A stretch of DNA of 13,172 nt, taken from NCBI GenBank assembly GCA_029879555.1, contig JAOUQB010000032.1, positions 1-13,172 of the forward strand, given 5' to 3'. The notes below the pieces were generated by a model. That model did no database searches. It saw nothing but the letters and a program-made list of their open reading frames with translations, and was not told where the DNA came from. Below are positions 6,147-13,172 of this stretch, piece after piece (the stretch's first letter is position 1; each line of letters opens with the position of its first letter). The stretch is from Nitrospirota bacterium. GTDB lineage: Bacteria; Nitrospirota; Nitrospiria; Nitrospirales; UBA8639. Made by a program: the position numbers and the translations under genes.

Positions 6147-7967
6147 ATGGCCGCGTTAATTTATTGTCAAAAAATACAAAAATCGTTTGGGGCGAAAGCG
6201 TTATTCCACGGGGTGAGCTTCGGGATCACGGAGGGGGAACGTGTGGGGGTTGTCGGACCCAATGGCTCAGGGAAATCGACGTTGTTGAAAATTTTGGCGG
6301 GATTGGAATCACCAGATGAAGGTACGGTGACGCGGCGTCAACGACTACGCGTGGCGTACGTTGCTCAAGATACGGCATTTTCTGAAGTACACACTGTAGG
6401 AGATATTTTGCATGAATCCGCTCAGCAAGCCGGGTTGCCCAAGGGTGAGGCGGAGATCCGTGTCTATGAGGTTGTGGGACGGGTGGGATTCTCGGACGTT
6501 TCTCAACGAATCGATGTTCTGTCCGGCGGATGGCGAAAACGCTTGGCGATTGCTTGCGCCATTGTTCAAGATCCCGATGTGATATTGCTTGATGAACCGA
6601 CAAACCATATGGATGCCGAGGGACTTCTGTGGTTAGAGCAAGTGTTGCTGCAAGCTTCATGGGCATGGGTGCTCGTCAGTCATGATCGGTGGTTTTTAGA
6701 GCAAACCACCAACAAAATGGCCGAATTGAATAGCCGCTATGAAGATGGAATTTTGGTCTTTCCGGGGACGTACACCAGTTTTCTCGAAAAACGTGAAGCG
6801 TTTCAGCATGCCCAGGAACAGCAAGCGCAGGCTTTAGCGGGAAAGGTGCGACGTGAGGAGGCCTGGCTTCGGCAGGGGGCCAAAGCCCGGACGACGAAAG
6901 CGAAGTACCGAGTGGAAACCGCCCAGGCCTTGCAAATAGAACTGGCGGAGACCTCTACGCGATTGCGTCAGCAGGATGTGGGCATTGATTTCGTGGCATC
7001 TGGTCGAAAAACCAAGCAGTTGATTGAGGTGGCGGGCCTGAGCAAGACGTTTGGTGCTCGCCCAATCCTTCACAATTTGGAACTGATGATTTCTCCTGGC
7101 AAGGCCATTGGCATCGTCGGACAGAACGGGTCAGGAAAGTCCACGCTCCTGAAACTCTTGGCGAAAGAATTGGAACCTGATGAAGGCTTCGTCAAGTATG
7201 CCGACAAATTACAGATGGTGTATTTCGATCAGCAGCGTGAGCAATTGGACCCGAAGATGACCTTGCGACGTACGCTGTCAGATACGGGACATACCGTGAC
7301 GTATAGAGGGCAGACCGTACATTTGGTGGGATGGGCGAAGCGGTTTTGCTTTCAGCCAGAGCAATTAGATCTTCCGGTTGAACGATTATCCGGAGGGGAA
7401 CAAGCGCGAGCCGTCATGGCTCGGTTCATGTTGCAACCGGCAGATGTCCTGATTGTGGATGAACCGACGAATGATCTTGATATTCCAACGAGAGAGATTT
7501 TAGAGGAGAGCTTTAAGGAGTTTTCTGGAGCATTAGTCTTGGTAACACATGATCGGTTCATGTTGGAAAAGGTATGCAAGGAGTTTGTGGGGTTAGATGG
7601 CCACGGTGGTCATGGGCATTTCGCCACTTATGGACAATGGGAGAAATGGCTTCATCGTCAACAGCAGGGAGACCTTCAAGAATCCTCTACTTCACGATCA
7701 CGCAAGGGAGCTGGCCAAGGCCCCAAGCCCAAAAAACTGTCGTTCAAGGAGCAACAGGAGTTTGAGGGGATGGAGAGGCGAATTTTTGAGGCAGAGACCA
7801 AGCGAGACACCTGTCGTGCCAAGGTGGAAGAGCCAGCGGTGGCATCCGACCATCTTCGACTTCAAGAAGCCTATGGTCATTTGAAGGAAGCTGAACGGGA
7901 AGTTGAGCGTCTCTATGCCCGGTGGGCCGAACTTGAGGCTAAACATCAGGCCTATGCGAATCGGTAA
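6147..7967 (+). CDS. uup: ABC-F family ATPase, Uup type
   Basis: ABC-F proteins are soluble tandem ATPases that act on the ribosome or, for Uup, also on DNA-related processes; they have no transmembrane domain. From the ATG at 6147 the product is 606 aa. Domain 1 has Walker A GPNGSGKST (37-45), signature LSGGW (125-129), Walker B LLDEPTNHMD (147-156) and switch His179. A charged linker (about 215-290) follows. Domain 2 has GQNGSGKST (325-333), LSGGE (414-418), VDEPTNDLD (437-445) and His468. A basic spacer leads to a C-terminal coiled coil (about 533-605), the DNA/RNA-binding tail typical of Uup. The ATG at 6123 would add eight residues, but its GAGG lies too close to it; the 6147 start matches the usual family N terminus (MxxLIxxQxIxKSFG). 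All catalytic motifs look intact. Confidence 0.9.
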   Translation: MAALIYCQKIQKSFGAKALFHGVSFGITEGERVGVVGPNGSGKSTLLKILAGLESPDEGTVTRRQRLRVAYVAQDTAFSEVHTVGDILHESAQQAGLPKGEAEIRVYEVVGRVGFSDVSQRIDVLSGGWRKRLAIACAIVQDPDVILLDEPTNHMDAEGLLWLEQVLLQASWAWVLVSHDRWFLEQTTNKMAELNSRYEDGILVFPGTYTSFLEKREAFQHAQEQQAQALAGKVRREEAWLRQGAKARTTKAKYRVETAQALQIELAETSTRLRQQDVGIDFVASGRKTKQLIEVAGLSKTFGARPILHNLELMISPGKAIGIVGQNGSGKSTLLKLLAKELEPDEGFVKYADKLQMVYFDQQREQLDPKMTLRRTLSDTGHTVTYRGQTVHLVGWAKRFCFQPEQLDLPVERLSGGEQARAVMARFMLQPADVLIVDEPTNDLDIPTREILEESFKEFSGALVLVTHDRFMLEKVCKEFVGLDGHGGHGHFATYGQWEKWLHRQQQGDLQESSTSRSRKGAGQGPKPKKLSFKEQQEFEGMERRIFEAETKRDTCRAKVEEPAVASDHLRLQEAYGHLKEAEREVERLYARWAELEAKHQAYANR

Positions 7968-8144
7968 GACCATAACGCCTTGTGCCGAAATGTTTAGCGA
8001 AGTACAAGCTCTGACGGTATTGAATGTGAAATATGATATGGTGGGATATACACTGTAAGTGGGAAGTTGTTCGCAGGATGATACGGGATTAAAGCGATGT
8101 CTCAGGAATCAAACGCATACACAAGGGCGAACTAGGGGGAATTC

Positions 8145-8741
8145 ATGAAGACCTTCATGTTCTTGAAAATCGTCTTTTTTGTCATAGTGGTTGGTGCGAC
8201 CCCTGTTTGGTCAAATTTCCTGGATGGGGAAGGTGCCTACTTGCGAGAGGACTATGCGAGGGCTCTTGAGGAATGGCAGCCCCTCGCGAAGACCGGAGAC
8301 GCCGAAGCCCAAAATATGTTGGGGTATATGTATCGATACGGACAAGGGATCCCACAAGATTTTGAGCAGGCGCGTCAATGGTACCGGTTAGCGGCCGATC
8401 AAGGGCATGCCCGGGCTCAAAACAACTTGGGAGCCATGTACCGTCAGGGTTTGGGAGTCCCTCAAAATTTTGAAGAAGCCTTACGATGGTTTCGTCGTTC
8501 GGCCGAACAGGGGAATGGTGGGGCGCAAAGCCACCTGGGTTTAATGTATTTCGAGGGCGAAGGCACCGCGAAGGATGTCATTCAAGCCTATAAGTGGGCC
8601 TATCTGTCGGCACAACAAGGCGTCGAGCAGGCCATATTCGCGTTGGAATTTTTAGAGAAAGAATTACGCCCTGAGCAGATAGAAGAAGCCAAACGATTGG
8701 CTAGAGAATGGACGCCGAAGGGAGAAGAAGTGGCGCTCTAA
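8145..8741 (+). CDS. Exported Sel1-repeat protein
   Basis: The 198-aa product starts with a Sec signal peptide (Lys2, hydrophobic FLKIVFFVIVVGATPVW, likely cut near residue 23), so it is periplasmic. The mature part is a stack of Sel1-like repeats at about 30-52 (degenerate), 53-88, 89-124 and 125-160, with the diagnostic pattern AQxxLGxMYxxGxGVPQNFEEALRWFRRSAEQG. A charged helical end follows. Such solenoids bind partner proteins in envelope assembly or signalling, but no specific role can be assigned. The ATG has a strong AGGGGGA ribosome site (8134-8140) four bases upstream. The gene is preceded by a 177-base gap without another convincing gene, so it probably has its own promoter, although I could not pick a clear -35/-10 pair. 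Confidence 0.85.
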   Translation: MKTFMFLKIVFFVIVVGATPVWSNFLDGEGAYLREDYARALEEWQPLAKTGDAEAQNMLGYMYRYGQGIPQDFEQARQWYRLAADQGHARAQNNLGAMYRQGLGVPQNFEEALRWFRRSAEQGNGGAQSHLGLMYFEGEGTAKDVIQAYKWAYLSAQQGVEQAIFALEFLEKELRPEQIEEAKRLAREWTPKGEEVAL

Positions 8742-8774
8742 CCGCAGAGGAAAAGTCGAGTTCACGCCTCTAGT

Positions 8775-8882
8775 AAAGGCTTTTCGAATGTGACATCGAA
8801 TGCCGATCTCTCCGATTTGACTCCGTTCTGACAGGGTGGTAGGCTGGCCATCTCTTCTTGGGGAGATGGCGTTAAAGCCTTT
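8775..8882 (+). terminator. Nested inverted repeats downstream of the Sel1 gene (terminator or structured RNA)
   Basis: An eight-base-pair perfect hairpin, GCCATCTC (8847-8854) with GAGATGGC (8863-8870) and an 8-base loop, is flanked by a second pair AGGCT/AGCCT (8841-8845 and 8876-8880). A longer-range pair, AAAGGCTTT (8775-8783) with AAAGCCTTT (8874-8882), competes with the flanking arm. Only three T follow, so this is a poor intrinsic terminator, but the alternative pairings deserve notice. A direct repeat TCGAATG (8784-8790 and 8796-8802) and a TTGACT hexamer (8817-8822) lie in the same gap. Confidence 0.3.
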
Positions 8883-8968
8883 CGTGCTCATTCACACAGG
8901 TACTGTTTTCCGAAGTTCAGACACGAGCCTATTGTGGTGTAAGGCTTGTTTAATGAAAGGGGGCCCCT

Positions 8969-9157
8969 ATGGGACGACCAGCCAAAGTGACTCAGGCCAA
9001 GCGCAATCGCGAAATGCAAAAGCGCATGAAGCAGCAGGATAAAGAAGCCAGACGAGAGCAACGAAAATCCGAAAACGAAGAAATCCGGCCGGTCTTGGAT
9101 GGCGAAGATCCGGATTTAATTGGGTTGCGTCCTGGTCCTCAAGCTCCCCTGTATTAG
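8969..9157 (+). CDS. Small basic conserved hypothetical protein, 62 aa
   Basis: The product begins MGRPAKVTQAKRNREMQKRM, continues as a highly charged helix to about residue 38 (KQQDKEARREQRKSENEE), and ends with a short conserved-looking tail, DGEDPDLIGLRPGPQAP. From memory this pattern (a GRPxKVxQAKRxRE start and a DPDLxGxxPGPQ end) recurs in a widespread family of small bacterial proteins without known function. The basic head could contact nucleic acid, but that is inference. The ATG has a strong AAAGGGGG ribosome site (8956-8963) five bases upstream. It stands alone between the Sel1 and Slp genes, with gaps of 227 and 122 bases. Confidence 0.8.
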   Translation: MGRPAKVTQAKRNREMQKRMKQQDKEARREQRKSENEEIRPVLDGEDPDLIGLRPGPQAPLY

Positions 9158-9213
9158 CGCTCGTTACCTGAACGCTTCATTCTCTGCCTTCATTACCGCA
9201 ATTGCCTGCAAGT

Positions 9214-9229
9214 CCAGCCAAAGGGCTGG
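9214..9229 (+). terminator. Short GC hairpin after the 62-aa gene
   Basis: CCAGCC and GGCTGG pair perfectly over six bases around an AAAG tetraloop, 57 bases after the stop codon of the 62-aa gene. No T-run follows, so it is at best a weak or rho-assisted stop, or an mRNA end-stabilising hairpin. Confidence 0.3.
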
Positions 9230-9279
9230 GGCCAGTACGAAAGTTAACCCGAACCGTTATCTGGTAAAATAGGATCACC

Positions 9280-9840
9280 ATGCGTCTTCGTGCATTCGAA
9301 ACTCTTCTTGGTGTCCTCTTGCTACTTGGGACCGGCTGTGCGTCTGGCTCAAATGTTGTGCCGGAGACTCTCAAAACCCAAATTGATTCTTCCCTCACGT
9401 TTTCGAAAATTCTTGAAGAGCCGACGAGTCATCAAGGAGCCGTGGTGCTCTTGGGTGGCGAGGTTCTTTCCGCCAAACGGTTGACCGAAGGAACGCGTGT
9501 GGAAATTCTGCAACTCCCGTTAGACAGTTCTGAAGAACCGGTTGTTGATAGAACGGCTTCTCAAGGGCGGTTTTTGGCTTTTGAGTCTTCTTTTCTGGAT
9601 CCAGCGACGCTTCCTCCAAATACCCGGGTCACTCTTGTTGGTGAAGTGACGGGTGTCACGAATGCCCATCTTGATGAAATGGCCTATCGCTATCCGACTT
9701 TGACGATTAAACATTTGCATGTTTGGCCAGAACCTGAATTGAATCAACCAGGGTCTTCTGGTCCTAGTTTTGGCATTTTTGGCGGTGGCGGCACAGGAGG
9801 ACGCGTGGGTGGCGGGGTGAGTATTGGAATTGGATTTTAA
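9280..9840 (+). CDS. slp: Slp family outer-membrane lipoprotein
   Basis: The 186-aa product has an Arg-containing head, a hydrophobic stretch (LLGVLLLLGTG) and a lipoprotein-type Cys20 (LGTGC-A). Position -3 is Gly rather than the usual Leu, so the lipobox is slightly atypical; Ala after the Cys fits outer-membrane sorting. The mature part matches the Slp (starvation-inducible lipoprotein) family: LTFSKILEEPTSHQGAVVLLGGEV (39-62), GTRVEILQLPLDSS (71-84), SQGRFLAFESSFLDPATL (94-111), TRVTLVGEVTGV (115-126) and YRYPTLTIKHLHVWP (136-150). A Gly-rich tail (about 158-186) ends in IGIGF. An AGGA ribosome site lies five bases before the ATG. The function of Slp proteins is poorly defined; an envelope or stress role is usual. 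It converges on the sensor kinase gene with only 28 bases between stops. Confidence 0.88.
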   Translation: MRLRAFETLLGVLLLLGTGCASGSNVVPETLKTQIDSSLTFSKILEEPTSHQGAVVLLGGEVLSAKRLTEGTRVEILQLPLDSSEEPVVDRTASQGRFLAFESSFLDPATLPPNTRVTLVGEVTGVTNAHLDEMAYRYPTLTIKHLHVWPEPELNQPGSSGPSFGIFGGGGTGGRVGGGVSIGIGF

Positions 9841-9868
9841 ACACGAATAAACGATCTGGATAAGAAAT

Positions 9869-12800
9869 TTATGAGATGGCTGGCGAGGTGTGAGATAACT
9901 CCGCTTCAAGGGCGGATTGAACTCTTGTGTATTCAGACTGAAGAGAAACGAAAACGGCCTCAGCTTCTGTAAAGTTTTGAGTTTGTCCCATCTGCTCAAG
10001 CTGAAAGGCGATTTCGGAAAGCGGCTTGGCACCTATTGTTCGTGAGCATCCTTTGAGGGCATGGGCGACTTTCTGGAGTGAACCACTATTTCCCCCCTCT
10101 ATCGCAGACTTTATGTTTCCTAAATGTGTCCTTGCATCCTGAAGAAATTGATTCACCACGGTTGCAAAAAATGACGGATCATCTTCCCCGTCCAATTGAC
10201 GAAGGTCTGCCAGAACTGCTGGGAGCAATGATGGTGCTTGGCTTTGGCGTGACGAAATTGTATCAGGAGACGTTGTGGTAAGAGGTCGGGTTTTGTCCGA
10301 CTCTATTGTTCTCAGCGTGTGATCTGTCCAAGAGCCCGGAGGAATCCATTTCTCTAAGACGCCTTTCAAGTCTTTCACCTTCACGGGTTTCGATAAAAAA
10401 GCATCCATCCCTGCCGCAAGACATTGTTCTTGGTCACCCTGCATGGTATTGGCGGTCATCGCGATGATGGGTAGGGAGGAGAATCCCTCTAGCTTTCTTA
10501 TCGCCATCGTCGCTTCGAATCCATCCATTTCAGGCATGAGGCAATCCATCAAGATGCCGGCATATGGATTTCGTTGCACGGCTTCCACAGCCTCAAGCCC
10601 ATTGATCGCCACATCCACCTGATACCCGAGTGTTTCCAACATACGGACCGCCACCTTTTGATTCACGAGGTTGTCGTCCACAAGTAAGATGGGGGTGGCT
10701 GCTCCTTTAACTGGAGGCTCCGATTCTTGTTTGGGTAGAGGCAGTGGTATATTTCCAGCTCGATTTATGACATTGATTAAGCATTGATGCAACTGATGAT
10801 GCCTGATTGGTTTGGTCAGATGGGCAGAAAATCCAGCACGACGGACCATTTCTGATTCCGCTTTATTCGCCAATGAATTCATCAAGATGAGGCGAACGGA
10901 GTGTAGTTGCGGATCATTCTTCATCGCCTTTGCTAGCTGAAGCCCATTCATTTCCGACAGAGTCATATCCACAATCGCGATATCACAAGAGTCTCCTCTT
11001 TCGGCCATCTCCCGGAGCAAAGTCATTGCCGTAGAGCTATCTTCGGCTTCATAGCTCTGCATGCCCCAAAAATTCGTATACTGACGAAGTAATGTTCGAT
11101 TGGTGGCATTATCATCGATAAGGCATACTCGAATACCCTTCAAGTTGTCTGCTCTCTTAGAAAGGGGTAAGGGAGGAGTTGATTGAAGGGGGAAGTTGAC
11201 CGTAAACCAAAAGGAGCTACCCTTACCTAATTCACTATTCACCCCGATCGTTCCTCCCATGAGTTCAGTGAGCCTTTTTGAAATTGAGAGTCCTAATCCC
11301 GTTCCTCCATATTTTCGTGTCGTTGAACGATCTTCCTGGCTAAATGCTTGAAACAATCGCCTGCATCCTTCCGGCGTGAGGCCAATGCCGGTGTCGGTGA
11401 CCGTAAAGCGAAGGAGTGCATGGTTTGTCGGTTCTACTTCGAGATTGACCTTGATCACGACTTCTCCCTGTTCAGTGAACTTAAGGGCATTCCCTACCAG
11501 ATTCATGAGAATTTGACGAAGACGGGTTGGGTCTCCTTGAACGGCTGTCGGGATTGTGGGATCTATGAGGCCAACCAACTCCAAGTTTTTTTCCTGGGCT
11601 TTAAATCCCAGAAGATCTAATACCGCCTCAAGCGTATCCCGAATATCGAAGTCAATTGTTTCGAGAGTGAGCTTGCCGGCTTCAATCTTTGAAAAATCCA
11701 GAATGTCATTAATGATGGTTAGGAGCGCATCACCTGAATCTTTAATGGTGAGCAGACAGTCCTGCTGGTCCATCGTTAATTCCATGTTGAGTAAAATGTC
11801 TGACATACCAATAATGCCATTCATCGGCGTGCGAATTTCATGGCTCATGGTCGCTAGAAATTCGGATTTGGCTTTTGCAGCGGATTCGGCTTCGGCTTTG
11901 GCCTGAATTAAAAGGGCCTCACCCTGTCTTCGTTCGACGACTCGACCAAGTTGAGCTCCAACGTAGCCCATGACTTCTAATAATTTAGAATCCAAATCTA
12001 TTGCCACTGGTGAGAAAAATTCCAAGACTCCGACCACACGTTCCTCAATGAGAATGGGAAACCCAAATCCGGTCTTGACCCCAATATCTTTGGCCAACTG
12101 GGCTCTTGGAAAATTTTGATCCTGAGTGACGTCCTGAATCCAATCTGGTTTCCCCGTGGCCAGCACTCGACCAGGTAGTCCGACTCCTATCTGAAAATTG
12201 GTCTGTTCGGTAATCTGGCGAAATGTCCGATAGCGTTCAGGGTGGTCCATGTGCCAGACGGGGGTAGAAATAAGTTCGTTGTTGGACTCCTCAGATACAA
12301 GGTATAAATGTCCGACAGGCCACCCGATTTTTCGACAAATTAAATCCATACTTATCTGCATGACCTCTTCTACTTTTGAGGGTGAGTGAGTGGTCTTGGC
12401 GATGTGCTGGAAGAGGGAATCCAGGCTGGCACAATATTGCAGATGATCATCCAACATCTGCCGTTGTTCTTGCTCGGCGTTAATGGTATCTAAGACCCGG
12501 TTATATTCTTCAGCAATTTGACCAACTTCGGTATGAGGTTCTGATTGGACATGACGCGAAAAATCGTTAGTCTGTCGTTGTTTCTCCATTGCGCTCAGGA
12601 GATCCAAAATGGCAGTGCTGGCACCATGTTCAGCCATGTTGAGACCGATGTGTTCTTCTTCAGCTGTGACACGTAGGGGAACCCATCGATTTATGAGCCA
12701 GAGGAGGGCAAAGCCCATTCCAAATGCCCAGACAAAGCATACGCCGCTTCCCAGAGCTTGAATGGTCAACTGTTCCCATCGACCTAAGCCTGTGCCCCAA

Positions 12801-13172
12801 CTGGCTGGGTCACTCAATAGGGGAAAGACGATGGTCCCATAAACCCCTGCGCAGGCATGGACGGGCACGACGCCAATGGCATCGTCTATCTGAAAACGTT
12901 CGAGGACACGCGTTCCGCCTACACAGATGATTCCCGCTCCAACTCCAATCAGGATGGTGTCTTCGGGACTCATAATATTTGCTGAGGCAGTAATGCCGAC
13001 GAGTCCAGCAAGGGCTCCATTGAGCGCATAGCCAACCTCAGGCCGACCGAGGAGATACCAGCTCAAACCCAGAGCCGATAAGGCACCAGCTGCTCCCGAT
13101 AAAGAGGTATTCACAAAAATCTGTGGGATTTTATGAGAAAATTCGAAAGAACTTCCGCCGTTAAAGCCGTAC
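9869..13172 (-). CDS. Ammonium transporter-hybrid sensor histidine kinase fusion (Amt-GAF-HK-REC-REC-Hpt), 5' end outside window
   Basis: The frame is open to the right edge, so the N terminus (Amt helices 1 to about 6) is missing; the GTG at 13114 is internal, since the codons before it read YGFNGGS, a conserved Amt motif. Numbering from that GTG, residues 1-145 hold about five membrane helices matching Amt helices 7-11, including NGALAGLVGITASA (32-45), IDDAIGVVPVHACAGVYGT (76-94) with the pore His86, and the Amt C-terminal motif RVTAEEEHIGLNMAEHGAS (148-166). A HAMP-like linker (170-215) and a GAF domain (about 245-395) follow. The kinase has an H-box with His425, N-box Asn542, G-boxes DTGIGL and GGTGLGLSI. 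REC1 (about 660-785) has Asp716 and Lys768; REC2 (about 807-925) Asp857 and Lys909; the Hpt carries His1018 in AHALKGCS. It is likely an inner-membrane ammonium sensor driving a phosphorelay. The related Kuenenia Amt5 kinase is a known precedent. No partner regulator is in the window. Confidence 0.93.
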   Translation of the reverse strand, partial: YGFNGGSSFEFSHKIPQIFVNTSLSGAAGALSALGLSWYLLGRPEVGYALNGALAGLVGITASANIMSPEDTILIGVGAGIICVGGTRVLERFQIDDAIGVVPVHACAGVYGTIVFPLLSDPASWGTGLGRWEQLTIQALGSGVCFVWAFGMGFALLWLINRWVPLRVTAEEEHIGLNMAEHGASTAILDLLSAMEKQRQTNDFSRHVQSEPHTEVGQIAEEYNRVLDTINAEQEQRQMLDDHLQYCASLDSLFQHIAKTTHSPSKVEEVMQISMDLICRKIGWPVGHLYLVSEESNNELISTPVWHMDHPERYRTFRQITEQTNFQIGVGLPGRVLATGKPDWIQDVTQDQNFPRAQLAKDIGVKTGFGFPILIEERVVGVLEFFSPVAIDLDSKLLEVMGYVGAQLGRVVERRQGEALLIQAKAEAESAAKAKSEFLATMSHEIRTPMNGIIGMSDILLNMELTMDQQDCLLTIKDSGDALLTIINDILDFSKIEAGKLTLETIDFDIRDTLEAVLDLLGFKAQEKNLELVGLIDPTIPTAVQGDPTRLRQILMNLVGNALKFTEQGEVVIKVNLEVEPTNHALLRFTVTDTGIGLTPEGCRRLFQAFSQEDRSTTRKYGGTGLGLSISKRLTELMGGTIGVNSELGKGSSFWFTVNFPLQSTPPLPLSKRADNLKGIRVCLIDDNATNRTLLRQYTNFWGMQSYEAEDSSTAMTLLREMAERGDSCDIAIVDMTLSEMNGLQLAKAMKNDPQLHSVRLILMNSLANKAESEMVRRAGFSAHLTKPIRHHQLHQCLINVINRAGNIPLPLPKQESEPPVKGAATPILLVDDNLVNQKVAVRMLETLGYQVDVAINGLEAVEAVQRNPYAGILMDCLMPEMDGFEATMAIRKLEGFSSLPIIAMTANTMQGDQEQCLAAGMDAFLSKPVKVKDLKGVLEKWIPPGSWTDHTLRTIESDKTRPLTTTSPDTISSRQSQAPSLLPAVLADLRQLDGEDDPSFFATVVNQFLQDARTHLGNIKSAIEGGNSGSLQKVAHALKGCSRTIGAKPLSEIAFQLEQMGQTQNFTEAEAVFVSLQSEYTRVQSALEAELSHTSPAIS

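Noticed and set aside
6226..6666. Leftward 146-aa open frame
   Set aside because: It lies wholly antisense to the first ATPase domain of the ABC-F gene and has a His/Pro/Arg-rich shadow composition.
8097..8135. 12-codon ORF ending in the ribosome site of the Sel1 gene, possible leader peptide
   Set aside because: No biased codons, no ribosome site and no attenuator hairpin; too short to support.
8960..8967. GGGGCCCC palindrome overlapping the ribosome site of the 62-aa gene
   Set aside because: Without a loop it cannot form a stable hairpin in the mRNA, so no occlusion mechanism is supported.
11348..11906. Rightward open frames of 90 and 116 aa
   Set aside because: They are antisense to the conserved kinase core, where the leftward frame has every expected motif.
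13112..13114. GTG as the true start of the sensor kinase
   Set aside because: In-frame codons upstream encode a conserved Amt motif (YGFNGGS), so the gene continues past the window edge.
1..13172. Search for tRNA, rRNA, CRISPR, insertion sequences and phage or toxin-antitoxin genes
   Set aside because: Nothing with the needed repeats, terminal inverted repeats, cloverleaf or family motifs was seen by eye.

Overview
The window reads as chromosomal DNA from a Gram-negative bacterium. It carries an Slp-type outer-membrane lipoprotein, several exported proteins with Sec signal peptides, AT-to-GC balance near one half by eye, Shine-Dalgarno starts and compact gene spacing. The mix of an ammonium-transporter/histidine-kinase fusion, a geranylgeranyl-reductase-family flavoprotein, exported TPR/Sel1 proteins and small conserved hypotheticals reminds me of Nitrospirota (Nitrospira-like nitrifiers). 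That placement is an inference from gene flavour, not something the sequence proves. I see no tRNA, rRNA, insertion sequence, CRISPR array or phage gene.

Layout. Positions 1-1404: the 3' two-thirds of prmA (+) meets a leftward cluster of small genes (a 158-aa hypothetical, a 55-aa protein, and a possible further short ORF), with the 3' ends of prmA and the 158-aa gene overlapping. Positions 1450-3982: a rightward run begins with a good sigma-70-type promoter and an adjacent dyad, followed by an exported TPR protein, a terminator-like palindrome, a Mug/TDG uracil-DNA glycosylase, and an exported trypsin-like protease with a PDZ domain. Positions 4200-6030: a geranylgeranyl-reductase-family FAD enzyme (+) converges on a 194-aa hypothetical (-). 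Positions 6147-9840: rightward genes for an Uup-type ABC-F ATPase, an exported Sel1-repeat protein, a 62-aa basic protein and an Slp lipoprotein. Positions 9869-13172: a very large leftward gene, running off the right edge, fuses the C-terminal half of an Amt ammonium channel to GAF, histidine kinase, two receiver domains and an Hpt domain.

Most genes are housekeeping (ribosomal protein methylation, DNA repair, ribosome-associated ATPase) or envelope-related. The standout is the Amt-kinase fusion. It has all the parts needed to turn ammonium binding at a channel-like sensor into a multistep His-Asp-His phosphorelay. No partner response regulator or obvious target gene lies in the window. The small leftward cluster near 1049-1404 contains a convincing 55-aa gene that a length-filtered gene call would miss.
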